Positions 29,501 to 38,979 of a stretch of 64,000 nt of DNA are shown here, in pieces (within the stretch, counting starts at the first letter, position 1; each line of letters starts with the position of its first letter). The notes below the pieces were generated by a model. The model was not told the origin of the DNA. It saw nothing but the letters and a program-made list of their open reading frames with translations, and ran no database searches. The position numbers and the translations under genes are program-made. The DNA is from Leishmania mexicana MHOM/GT/2001/U1103 (taxonomy: Eukaryota > Euglenozoa > Kinetoplastea > Trypanosomatida > Trypanosomatidae), in the NCBI RefSeq assembly GCF_000234665.1, contig NC_018327.1:666443-730442 (forward strand). Direction: 5' to 3'.

Positions 29501-30763
29501 CGCTGGGAAAGAGGGGAGGGTAGGCGCACACCTTTCGACCTCATCGCCCTCATTCTCCTCTCCCCTCCACCTGACGCAGTGGTGCAGAGCTCGACGAAAT
29601 GCAGCCCAGGCTGCTGGCGTGAATGTTGTGGTGTCGTCCCTTTTTCCTCCGACGGGGGGAAGGAGGCGGTCGCATCGCGTGTTGCCTTGCTTACACCTCT
29701 CTCCCGTCCTGGAACGGACAGTGCGTACCGTGCTACCGTTCATCGCCCCCACTGTTGAGCGTCGCGCACGCATCCGCTTCCGCACCACCACCGCCCCCAC
29801 GCGAAAGGATGGAAAGGGTCGTTGTGCGCTTGTTCCGGCCCACACACGCACGTGCGGCGTTGTGCAGAGTCCCGCGTGCAGGTATGTCTCGGCGCGTGCA
29901 CTGCTGCGCATCTCCGTCCATCTGACGCTCCCTCCCACCCTCCCTCACTTCACTAGCCGTCGCACTTTGGGCCATTCGCCCATCAGTGGCGATGTCGCGT
30001 TTATGGTTCACGGGTCTCCCTCCCCCTCCCCCTCTCCCTCTCCCCGTGTGTGTGTGTGTCTCTACTTGCTACACCGTCAACCTCTCGTACATGATATCGC
30101 GCAGCAGCTGTCAAGTGTGCGCACACCGTCGGTGCTCACGGGACACTTGCTTCGCAGTTGTCGGCCCCGCATCAGCACCACCGCGTCACATGTCGCATGT
30201 GTATGTGTTTCGGTATCGTCATTCGCTCTCCGTCGTCTCTCACCACACGGCTGCACTGCGCATGCTCCTTCCTCTGTCGTGACGCCAGCTCTCCCGTCAC
30301 CCTTTCTCTGGCCTTCCTCCCTTCTTCATCTTTTTGCATCTTTGCACACGTCGCGCTCTCTGCTGGCCTCAAGTGTGGTTCCCCAGATCTCTCTACACAC
30401 CGCTCGCGTGCTTGCGTGAGCTCACTCTCTGCGAAGCTTCCTCGCCTCTGCATTCACCACCTCCTCGGCCACCCCACGACGGAACCAACGAGGCGACAAA
30501 AAAAGACTCCACTGCCCGCACGAGCACACTCACCCACACCTGTCTTTCTCCCCACCAGACGTTGCACCCGCATCGCTTAAGCGCTGAGGGTGATCTCATC
30601 TTTGACGCTTGTGCTTTGCTGCTGTCGCTGGTCACTCGCGTCCATCCCATCGCGCGCACAGCCCATCGGATACGCTTCCTCTACGCCCGCTCTCACTCCC
30701 GTGTCTGTTTATCAATCAGCGTCCTTCTCTTCCGCACCTCACATTTTCTTCGCCATCGCTTCC
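26577..30763 (+). other. Long gene-poor spacer (4.2 kb)
   Basis: The longest gene-free stretch of the window. Most of it is TG/CT-rich UTR-like sequence. Between about 28.9 and 29.5 kb short coding-like hydrophobic fragments occur in shifting frames and are listed separately. A CT tract near 30677-30711 followed by CAG (30717-30719) is the likely acceptor for the next gene. CT/CCCT-rich repeats lie at about 30014-30044. Confidence 0.6.
28903..29523 (+). pseudogene. Possible decayed multi-pass membrane protein
   Basis: No single frame codes through, but three pieces look protein-like: frame 28903-29148, a second frame from about 29067 to 29396 with two hydrophobic segments (CLSVALIGTLVTAMEVIACY and AVIGCLWCATALPVSSI), and a third within 29266-29523 (LPAAYVSVVSVYDMARK). 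The hydrophobic segments are each about 20 residues and separated by charged loops, as in a four-helix surface protein. Codon bias is moderate. Amastin-type proteins have such a layout, but the amastin cysteine signature was not found, so identity is open. Chance open frames in a GC-rich spacer are a real alternative. Confidence 0.25.
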
Positions 30764-32236
30764 ATGCCTCGCGGTCATGTTGGCCTGTCCTCCATCGAGG
30801 CGCGCCAGCGGCGCGAGAGCTTCATGGAGAAGTTCAACGCGGAGAAGACGGTGCAGGAGCGCCAGGAGCGCACGGTCGAGTGGGAGTTGCGCGGCAACGA
30901 GCGACGAGAGCAGAAGGACGTGCTGCAGTACATGGACGTGATACAGGCTCAACACAACGACGTCCTCGTCGCGCGTCGCCGTCGCTTAGCAGAGCTGCTC
31001 ACGCGCGAGAACGAGCTGCACACTTCCATGATGACAAGCCTGCCAGAGACCGACGCGCAGCGCCGCGAGAGGCTGATCCGAAAGGCGCAGGAGCTCCGTG
31101 CCAAGCGTGAGGAGGCGAAGCGGCTGGACAACTGCGCCCGCCACGATCGTCTGTTCTGCGCAAAGATTGACTGCCTGCGCCAGGCGGAGAGCCGACTGAA
31201 GGTGATGCAGGTGGCGGATGCTCGGTATGAGCAGATGGACGCCGCCGCGGAGCGTCGGCGTCAGGAAGCTGCCGAGGATGTCTTATACGCTCAGCAGGCT
31301 ACGGAGGCGCAGCGGGTGGCAACGGAGCGAGTGCAGCACGACCTTGAGATGCAGTACAACCGCAACAAGCGCATGGTTGAAGACCTCGCTGCGCAGGTGG
31401 AGGGCAACCGGCAGCGGAAGGAGATAGAAAAGGAGAACGCGCGTCGCGACACCGAGGAGTTCTACCGGCTGCTGCACGAGGAGCAGGCAGAGGAGGCCCG
31501 CAAGCGTCTGCAGCGGCGGGAGAAGAACCGGCAGCTGGCGCAGGAGATGATGCTAATGAACGAAGAGCTGAAGCGTGCTCGTCAGCAGGAGTACGAGCAG
31601 CTCAAGAAGGAAGACAAGGAGGCGCTGGACGCTATCCTCGCTTCCCTCGCGGCGGAGCAACAGGAGCAGCGGGCTGAAAAGCAGCGGCGCATAGCGGCGG
31701 AACGGCAGCATATGTTAGACCTCCAGAAGATGGCTCAGAGCAAGGACGACAAGCACGCGTTAGACCAGCTGTGGGCGGAAGAGAACGAGAAGCAGTGGCG
31801 AAAGCGTGAGGCGCAATGGGAAGCCGACCAGGCCAAGCGCGACACGCTGCTGCGCAACATTCTCATCGCGCGCCGGCAGCAGATTCTGGACAAGCGTCAG
31901 AAGGCCAAGGAAGACGCGATGCTGCGCAAGCTGGAGGACGAAAAGTTTCTCGAGTCCTTGTCGAAGGAGCGTGACATCGACGCTGAAGAGCGAGAGCGGC
32001 GCATGGCGCTCTTGAAGGAAACGCAGCAGTACCTCGAGTGGCAGATTCAGCAGCGCATAGCGGAGAAGGAGGCAGCACGTCTGGCCAAGCGCACTGAGCT
32101 GACGGATGAGCAGGCTTTGGAGAAGAAGTACGAGGACCGGATTGCGCAGGAGATGGCAAACCTAGAAGCAGCAAAGCCAGCGCGTTACCGCGACGTGCCG
32201 CTGCTGCCGAAAAAACAGCGAAATCAACTCTTTTAG
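30764..32236 (+). CDS. Trichohyalin/plectin-homology coiled-coil protein, CFAP53-like
   Basis: The open frame begins at 30590, but ATG 30764 follows an acceptor-like CAG by 44 bases and gives 490 aa. Practically the whole protein is a charged helix rich in Glu, Lys, Arg and Gln (for example LLHEEQAEEARKRLQRREKN), which is the trichohyalin/plectin-homology (TPH) pattern shared by CFAP53 (CCDC11), CFAP45 and MNS1. Segments such as LDQLWAEENEKQWRKREAQW, RRQQILDKRQKAKED and the short basic tail after LLPKKQ resemble CFAP53/MNS1. These proteins lie inside the axonemal doublet microtubules as stabilising inner proteins. CFAP53 is the favoured member because of overall length and the N-terminal block; MNS1 cannot be excluded. 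Confidence 0.65.
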   Translation: MPRGHVGLSSIEARQRRESFMEKFNAEKTVQERQERTVEWELRGNERREQKDVLQYMDVIQAQHNDVLVARRRRLAELLTRENELHTSMMTSLPETDAQRRERLIRKAQELRAKREEAKRLDNCARHDRLFCAKIDCLRQAESRLKVMQVADARYEQMDAAAERRRQEAAEDVLYAQQATEAQRVATERVQHDLEMQYNRNKRMVEDLAAQVEGNRQRKEIEKENARRDTEEFYRLLHEEQAEEARKRLQRREKNRQLAQEMMLMNEELKRARQQEYEQLKKEDKEALDAILASLAAEQQEQRAEKQRRIAAERQHMLDLQKMAQSKDDKHALDQLWAEENEKQWRKREAQWEADQAKRDTLLRNILIARRQQILDKRQKAKEDAMLRKLEDEKFLESLSKERDIDAEERERRMALLKETQQYLEWQIQQRIAEKEAARLAKRTELTDEQALEKKYEDRIAQEMANLEAAKPARYRDVPLLPKKQRNQLF

Positions 32237-34133
32237 AGGCGTGCTCGCGCCACGACGATGCAGCGCACGCAGAGTATGTTCCATGTGTTTGCTTGTACTT
32301 GTGTGCCAGCGAGAGAGCGGATACGCAGAGGCGTGGGTGAGTGAGGGAAGGAATGTGACGGCGATAGGCTAGTGAGAGGTGTGTATGTGTGTGGGGCGCG
32401 AAAGACGAAGATTTGATATCCTGCTAGGCGAGGGAGGTTCAGCTTTCTGTCTCTCCCCCTCCCCCGACATAGGTTCCTCGCTTTCTTGGTAGTCACACCA
32501 TTCCTCTGCCGTCTCTTCCGCCAAGTCTGCCCAGAAGTCTGTGCAGCGCCTACCCTGCCCATCCCCGTCGCGTTCACCGCTCTTTGGTCCGTTCCCCTCT
32601 TCTTAGCATCCTCGGCCACGTGTGCACAGGCGGCGCCCCGCCGCGGACTCCCTTCCATCTATTTTAGTTTCTCCTTTTGTGTGTCTTCGTGCTGGTATTT
32701 TCTTTTTCCTCGATGCGCGATTCTCTTGTTCACGCACATCAGCGACTCCAGATATGACGGCGCCCATGAGGCCACAGCCGGGTACACCGCTGTCTCTGTA
32801 TCTGTGAAGGACTGGGTGAGTGGTGGCGGTGGTGGTGGTAAGAGGGACGCTGTCTTCGTGATACAGTGGAGAGTAGCCATGCAACACAACCGGGACACCG
32901 ATCACGTGCGCACACACGTGTCCTTGCTTGAACTCTGCGTCGCGCGCCGCCTGCGCTTTAGGCGGTCTCTTTTTTGCTTCTGTTTCGCTGTTGTCTGTCG
33001 TCTTGACAGCCGTGCGTGTGTGCTCGCAGCTGCCAGACGATGATGTATAGCACCGAGTGACTCGGCGGGACGACAGCGAGGAAGCGGAAGAGGATGACGT
33101 GGCCGATTCGGCTCCCGAACGTGTCTTTTTTCGGCTTGTTTTCATCTTTTTACGTGTTGTAGTTGTGCTGTGATCGACCGTGCGTGGGGCGGATGCGCAG
33201 AAGCGGCGTCCGTGACGGTTCGGGCGGTGGTGTGGCACTCTGCGGCGTAGGTGGCGGGCTGTACTTGACAGCGACAACAATGTTGCTGGGTATGTAGACT
33301 ACTTCTTCCCTTGCCCTCTGCAGTTGCGCAGCACGCGCACGCGTGTGTATTGTTGCAAGATGAGGGCTGCTGAACTGACGTGGACGGTGTGTGCACGCGG
33401 CGCTCTAAATCGATCAGACCGAGAGACCTCTGCCCCCTCCCCCCACTCACGGGAGGGCGCAGCTCAGCAGTGGCGACGTTTCCACCAGCTTCCGCACACG
33501 AAGGAAAAGACAGCACGAAAGGGAGCGTCGTGTTTCCGTTTTTGCGTTTTCCTTCCCCGGAAGGTATCTGCCATCGTGAGGGGGGGGGGAGGTGCTGGTG
33601 GTGGCACACGCCTCTCAGCCTGTATGGACATCCGGCACCCTCCATAACGATCTTCGTCCCTCCCCGACTCTCACTTCACATCACTGCTGCGCGTTTTCAT
33701 CACCTCCTCCTTTTGTGTGCATTCCTTTTCCCGCTGCCTGCGCACATGTGCATCACCCAACCACCCACTCCCGCCCTGCTTCACGTGCACGCCCTTTTCT
33801 CCCTCTTACTGCACACATGCGCATGGCGAGGGACCCTTCAGAGCAACTGTGAGCAGCAGAGGCCCCCATCTAAACACGCACATATCGTCTTCCCTTACAC
33901 ACTTGTACAGCAAGCGCGCCCACGCATCCGAGAAGGCAACACACGCGTACGCACATCGCCTCCCTTCCACCTCTGGCGTTGTCTTTTATGTGAACTAGCA
34001 AATCGAGAGTAGCTGCATCCGCTTTCTGACAACCGGTTTCCCACACGTGCTCTCCGTCAACGCAGGTGCACACACGCGCAGACGCTCACACGCCGCTCAG
34101 CAGGCTCTCGCGGGTCTCACACACGTCTACATC
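32237..34133 (+). other. Intergenic/UTR spacer
   Basis: No convincing gene; open frames on both strands lack coding bias. GGT repeat near 32821-32841, a G run near 33580-33590, and an acceptor-like CAG at 34063-34065. Confidence 0.6.
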
Positions 34134-34583
34134 ATGGCTCGCGCGTTCGGACTAAAGATGCGGCGGAACACCTTTCTGGCAGGCGTGGCTCCTGCCGTAC
34201 TGCTCGTCTGCCTTCTATGTGGAGTGGTGCTCAACACATCCGCTTACATAGAGGGACCTCGCATGAGTCCAGTGTTGCAGTGCAGCGAGGACTTCTCTCT
34301 TGTGTGCACCGGCTCCACCTCAACGAGGAACTTATGGGGATGCATGATGAAGAACGCGGACAAGATCAGCAACGAGTTGTGCAGGGAGTACGTCATCGGC
34401 TTTCACGCGTGCACCATAGATGCAGAAAAGCGAGGCAGCTGCGTCTATCCCGCTGCCGACTACGCCACCTCCGTGCGCCGCTGCCTGCGCACGATTCCGG
34501 AGGACAAGATATCCGAGGAGTGTCGGAACTCCCGTTTCTACTCCCCCATCGCTGAACTGATTGCTGCAAAGCGAAGGTACTAA
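34134..34583 (+). CDS. Small secreted/membrane protein with GLG1-type cysteine-rich repeat
   Basis: The frame is open from 34047, but ATG 34134 gives a 149-aa protein with an N-terminal signal or signal-anchor (KMRRNTF, then the hydrophobic LAGVAPAVLLVCLLCGVVL). The rest has eight cysteines in pairs: CSEDFSLVC, then WGCMMKNADKISNELC and RRCLRTIPEDKISEEC. The pattern C-L-x8-I/LS-x2-C recurs twice and resembles the cysteine-rich repeat of the Golgi glycoprotein GLG1 (ESL-1). GLG1 has many such repeats; this protein has about two. It should act in the secretory pathway lumen or at the cell surface, with disulphide pairing. The exact role is unknown. Downstream the C-terminus is basic (AAKRRY). 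Confidence 0.6.
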   Translation: MARAFGLKMRRNTFLAGVAPAVLLVCLLCGVVLNTSAYIEGPRMSPVLQCSEDFSLVCTGSTSTRNLWGCMMKNADKISNELCREYVIGFHACTIDAEKRGSCVYPAADYATSVRRCLRTIPEDKISEECRNSRFYSPIAELIAAKRRY

Positions 34584-35775
34584 GTCACTGCACGCGCAGC
34601 GGCTGTGGTGGTGGCGGTGGCGGGAGGATCCGCTGACCTGGCGAACCGGTGAGAGCGAGAGCAGACGCGCCTTGCTGTGCAGTGCTGTCTCACCTCTTTC
34701 CCGCTTTCGACCCCTCCCTGCCACTTGAGCCGTGGAAGCTGTCTGTGGCGCTGGTGGAGGGGGGGTGAGGCAATAGGCTTTTACCGCAACGAGGAGTACA
34801 TCACGCTTTCTTCCCGTCCTCCCCCGCCTACGAGCAGGCTCTGTGTTTGCCATTCCGTCGTTCTTCTCTACGAGAGACGCAGCCAGCTGTAGAAGATGCT
34901 GCTGCAGGTTGTGAGACACATGGGCGTGGGCTGGTGCCGGGGGCTCTTCCCCCCCAGACAGCGGCGCTTCCGCTGTCACTGACGTGTGTCTGCATGTGGA
35001 TCTATCCTCGTGTCAGTGTTCTTGTGCGCGACGTTACCGGCGGCAGACGTCTCTCCCTCACGGTACGGTGCGGAGCCGAGAACAAAGGACCGAGCGAAAG
35101 AGGTCCACCTGAAGCGGCAGAGGATGTTGCGCCTATTGGCATGGATGATAAGAGGCAGGCAATGGGTGGCGGCAGCAGCCAGGGAGAGTGCGCCATCGGC
35201 GTGAGGACCGCCACCATCCTCCTCCTCCTCCTCCTCCTCCTGTCTACTCCTCCTCCCGCGGCCCTCATCTCTTTCTCATTTTGTTCGTTTTCCATTTCTT
35301 TTCCGTTGTCTTCGTCATTTTCTCCCCCCCCCTTTTCCAGCGCGTTCCACTCGGTGCTTCCGCATCTCCCTCTCCCTCTCCCTCGTCGTGCCACGGCTCG
35401 CGCACACCCATTCGCCTTCCTACTCTTTTTCTCATTGATGTTGCAAATCTCTCATGTCGCCCTGATCTCATCAACGACTTTCACTGCTCTGTCGGGCGCG
35501 GCGGCCGCAGCGCTTCCCTTCTCATTTTTCGTTCCCTCCACTTCTTCGCGCGTCTTTCCGTCTCCGTGTGTACCCCCAGCTGACTCTCCAGCGTCGGCGA
35601 ACTGCGCCCCATCTGTCCCACCCCACCTCGCTATGAAAGAACCCGCCGTTGGTACCGGCTGCACGGCACGCGTTCGCTTCCGCACAGGCCCAATCACACA
35701 GACTTCATCCAGCGCCACCGATGACATGCGCGCGGTCGTCTCTTATTATTGTTTGCCCTTGTAGCCGTCATTTCC
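34584..35775 (+). other. Intergenic/UTR spacer with CCT repeat
   Basis: No convincing gene; a 305-codon frame here is CT-rich leader. A CCT trinucleotide repeat lies at about 35217-35241. Confidence 0.6.
35736..35764 (+). promoter_or_regulatory. Probable spliced-leader acceptor before the small ORF
   Basis: A T/C-rich stretch ends in TAG at 35762-35764, only 11 bases upstream of ATG 35776. It supports the small downstream frame being the start of an mRNA rather than chance. Confidence 0.4.
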
Positions 35776-35985
35776 ATGGTCTCATCGCGCATAACTTGCT
35801 CAACCGCTGTGGCGCCGCTGCACACCTCCTCCCTCTCCAGCCACCCGCCCACCGCTGTTTTCTTTCCGTTTTTGGTGCTGGCGAGCACCTGGTGGTGGTG
35901 CCGGCAGAGGCGCGTCTACGTGCTGCCACGTCGTCGGTTCCGATCGAGGGACGACGACGGACACTCGTTTAGCGAGTCCCGCTGA
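35776..35985 (+). CDS. Candidate 69-aa single-pass membrane protein
   Basis: A short ATG frame whose codons, from about codon 10 on, have the G/C third-base preference of real genes here. The N-terminal half is Ser/Thr/Pro-rich; a hydrophobic helix (TAVFFPFLVLASTWWW) is followed at once by a strongly basic segment (CRQRRVYVLPRRRFRSR) and an acidic/Ser end (DDDGHSFSESR). Positive residues right after the helix fit a tail facing the cytosol or matrix. It sits between the GLG1-like and GAF-TIP41 genes with room for UTRs, and follows an acceptor-like TAG. I do not recognise a family; it may be a chance frame in the leader of the next gene. Confidence 0.4.
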   Translation: MVSSRITCSTAVAPLHTSSLSSHPPTAVFFPFLVLASTWWWCRQRRVYVLPRRRFRSRDDDGHSFSESR

Positions 35986-36386
35986 GGGCCAAAAGCGACC
36001 AATGATGCCATCGTCCCACTCGCCAGTACTGCCGCGCGCTTCGTCACTGCCGTCGTCTTGCGTGCCTGTCTCTCCTCATTTTTCTTCACGGGCGCCTCCG
36101 TGTGCTTTGGTCCCACTCTTGCCGACTCGCCTCTTATCGTCTTTCTTCCCTCCCCACTATGAATCTCCGTGACCCTCCCTCTCTCGCGCATGCACGCCCA
36201 CAAACCCCGTCTGCGTAGATGGATAGCTAGCGCGTGCATCCCAGACACAGACATACGCTCGGCGGCAGACAGCTCTGTCGTGCTTATCGATCAGCTCGTG
36301 CGCGTAATACTCATCTTGTGCACTCGAACCCGACGCATATCGGTGCGGCACATCGCCGACCTTACCCCCTCTCCTTGACACCAATC
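35986..36386 (+). other. Intergenic/UTR spacer
   Basis: About 400 bases of CT-rich sequence, with a tract near 36143-36190 and TAG near 36219 as a likely acceptor for the next mRNA. No gene seen. Confidence 0.55.
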
Positions 36387-37955
36387 ATGACGCTCGAAAC
36401 GACCCCTGCGCCGGCCTTCAGCTCCAAGAGGGCACTGTACGACTGGCTGGTGAAGCAGGTGGAGGCTTTGGTGCATGATATGAGCAAGCGCTTCACTCCG
36501 CAGGCGAACTTGGTCATTGGTCTCAGCAACGTCGCTGCACTCTGCTTTTACGAGCTGAACCGGTTCTGCAACCCAGAAGCGGCGCTGGAGAAGCTCAAGG
36601 TCAACTGGTTCGGCTTCTACCTCTTTCAAGCACCTGGGCTGCTCGCTCTCGGGCCCTTCCAAGGCCGTCCCGCCTGCACAGAGATTCCCGTTGGAAAAGG
36701 CGTCTGCGGCACTGTCGCGGAGAGCGGCGAGTCGCTGGTGGTGCAGAACGTGCACGAGTTCCCCGGCCACATCGCGTGCGACTCGGCGTCGAAGTCGGAG
36801 ATTGCCGTGCCTGTGCTGATTGAGAATGGAAGCGTCGTCGCCGTGATCGACGTGGACAGCACGGAGCTGGGCCACTTTTCGGTGGAGGACAAGGAGGGCC
36901 TGGAGCGCATGGCTGCAGTGCTCGTGCAGCACCTCGACTTTCCCATGGCACGAGCTCTGGCAGTGAACCCGGCGCTTGGGCTACCTGGCTACTCTGCACT
37001 GGCCGGTGGCGAGAAGGCGTTGCAGCCGCACGGCGACGCCGAGGCGGCCCCGCAGGCTGCACCCGTGACCACCATCACAACAGCGGCAACCACCACGGCT
37101 GTGACGCGCATTCCTTTCTTTAAGGTGGAGATGAAGCAGCCGGACGTCACCACTAAATGTGTGGGCGGGTGGCAGTTCACTCGCACAAATCTCGACCGCA
37201 TCATGACGCAGGACGAGGCAAAGCACCTGCAGGACTCGCTCGGGATCTCGGCGCTGCCGGAGATTGCCTTCCAGGGCAAGACGCTCTCGGTGAGCCCAGA
37301 GGCTGATCGGGAGCACCCCTGGCTGCACTTCGGCGTCGAGGCGCTCATGTGCAGCGCTTCCGAGTACTACCAGACGGAGGAGTTTAAGACACTGGTAGAC
37401 CCGCAGCTCCGCATCCCAGTTTCGGCGGGCTGGGAGTCGTTCCACTTCGAGAAGTACGACCCAAAGGTGGACTGGGCGTGGCGCAACAACTTCTGCGGGC
37501 TCGTCCCTGAGGGAGGGCGCCTCGTGGAGCGCCCAAGAGACGCCGCGGATGCACTTGGAATCAACTGGGACATCTTGAAAGACACAAGCCTCCCGATTCT
37601 CTTCTACGGCGATTTCGACATGATGGAGGACGACCTGCACGATCACGGCATGGTGACGAGCAGCGTCAAGTACCGCGTCATGAGCTCCGCTTTCTTTGTT
37701 CTCTTCCGCCACTTTGTGCGCGTCGACAACCATGAAATTTGGATGCGTGAGGTGCGTGTCTTTCACGAGTTTGGGAAGACTCGCTCGCCGTCTGGACTGC
37801 CGCACATCGTCTTTCTGGAGCAACTGCGTCACGTGCGCATTGCGGAGCCGGTGGAAGGCGTCGACTGGAAGTCCATGTCCCCCGACGCCATCTCTGCCAA
37901 GGCCACGGTCCTTCTTTCGCGTGAGTGGATGCTGGAAAGGGCAGCGACGGCATAG
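36387..37955 (+). CDS. Free methionine-R-sulfoxide reductase (GAF) fused to TIP41
   Basis: ATG 36387 gives 522 aa with two domains. Residues ~10-185 form a GAF domain of the fRMsr type: IPVGKGVCGT, VQNVHEFPGHIACDS and SEIAVPVL are its hallmark blocks, and Cys97, Cys107 and Cys131 have exactly the spacing (10 and 24) of the three cysteines I recall in the yeast enzyme (91, 101, 125), so it should reduce free methionine-R-sulfoxide. After an Ala/Thr-rich linker (about 195-235) comes a TIP41/TIPRL domain (about 240-500): WQFTRTNLDRIM, LPEIAFQGKTL, the signature DDLHDHG at 415-421, and VKYRVMSSAFFVLFRHFVR. TIP41/TIPRL binds PP2A-type phosphatases and modulates TOR signalling in yeast. The fusion would link methionine redox state to PP2A regulation; that link is inference. 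Both domains look complete. Confidence 0.9.
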   Translation: MTLETTPAPAFSSKRALYDWLVKQVEALVHDMSKRFTPQANLVIGLSNVAALCFYELNRFCNPEAALEKLKVNWFGFYLFQAPGLLALGPFQGRPACTEIPVGKGVCGTVAESGESLVVQNVHEFPGHIACDSASKSEIAVPVLIENGSVVAVIDVDSTELGHFSVEDKEGLERMAAVLVQHLDFPMARALAVNPALGLPGYSALAGGEKALQPHGDAEAAPQAAPVTTITTAATTTAVTRIPFFKVEMKQPDVTTKCVGGWQFTRTNLDRIMTQDEAKHLQDSLGISALPEIAFQGKTLSVSPEADREHPWLHFGVEALMCSASEYYQTEEFKTLVDPQLRIPVSAGWESFHFEKYDPKVDWAWRNNFCGLVPEGGRLVERPRDAADALGINWDILKDTSLPILFYGDFDMMEDDLHDHGMVTSSVKYRVMSSAFFVLFRHFVRVDNHEIWMREVRVFHEFGKTRSPSGLPHIVFLEQLRHVRIAEPVEGVDWKSMSPDAISAKATVLLSREWMLERAATA

Positions 37956-38979
37956 CAACGTATGCTGCGAGTGAACTGCCCCTTGTTGCGTGCTGCGGCC
38001 TGTGTGCCACATATGTGTGGACAGAGCTGCTCCAACGCAGGGCTGGTGTGGCTGCTGCAGCTGCCGCTCCTCTGCTCTTTGGTGCTTCCCGTCGCTCTTT
38101 TCTTTTTTCGTGTTTTGCCCTTTGCGTGTGCGTCGATCTCGCGGCCACCAGCTCACGTCTCTTTGCTCGTGCACGCCATCGCCTCCCCACACATCCCCCG
38201 TCTATTCCGTGATGGCCACGTTGCAGCCTTTTGTGTAGTGCTGGGGCGGCTCCCCTGATGCGCGGTGCCCGCCTCTCGTGTTTCCTCTATCTGTCTGCTT
38301 GGGTAGTGTTGACCACGTGTGCTTTCCAGACTTCTCTCTCTCCGTGCGGGCACCTCTGCATGTGTTTCACAAGCGCACGCATACAGACACGCCGTCCCTC
38401 TGTTACACCAACTTTTGCCCTCCCTATCGGGTGCTCAAAGGTGATGTGCTCTCCCCTATTCCTCTCGCACGTAGCCGCAGACACTGAGGCACACCGTGGG
38501 CGTAAGTCACCGAGGCTGCGTAGCTGCGGCATGCCATAGAAAAGGCAGGCGCGTTTCGAAGGTTTTCCTTGACTTCTTCGTCTCCATCTGCGCCAGTGGC
38601 CCCCTCCGCCTACCACCACGTGTGAGTGTCTTTGGGTTGACCGGCAGCGACGCCGCGCGTGCGCCTCACACCGTTTTCTGAGAGGCATCGGCAGAGGACC
38701 CCACCGGTCTCTCCCTCCAGCCTGCTAGATAGTCTCCTGTCTTTCCCTCCGTCGCCCTGCCCGCTCTCCCTTTTCTCGCTCTCCGACTGCTGTGTGCGTG
38801 TGCGTGCGGCTGAACTCATCCCTCCCTACGGGCGTCGCGGCGGACCCACAAGCTCATACAGCCACCGTGGTATATATTGTCGCCGTCTTGTGTCTGCATT
38901 GACCCTCCCATACGCGTCTATAGACATACAGGCGCAGCCGTTTTGTTGTCGCGCTTCACGGACTCACGCAGGCAAGCAC
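37956..38979 (+). other. Intergenic/UTR spacer
   Basis: No convincing gene. CT-rich tracts at about 38700-38790; a CAG at 38969-38971 lies just before the next ATG. Confidence 0.6.

Noticed and set aside
29433..30419. 328-codon plus-strand frame in the long spacer
   Set aside because: Mostly Ser/Pro/Arg/Val from CT- and TG-rich sequence, without coding bias; only a small part near its start is included in the decayed-gene candidate.
34847..35764. 305-codon frame before the small membrane ORF
   Set aside because: Poly-Leu and Pro/Phe/Ser stretches translate CT-rich leader; no protein-like pattern.
36981..38192. 403-codon minus-strand frame
   Set aside because: Complement of the TIP41 half of the fusion gene; composition is that of an antisense shadow.
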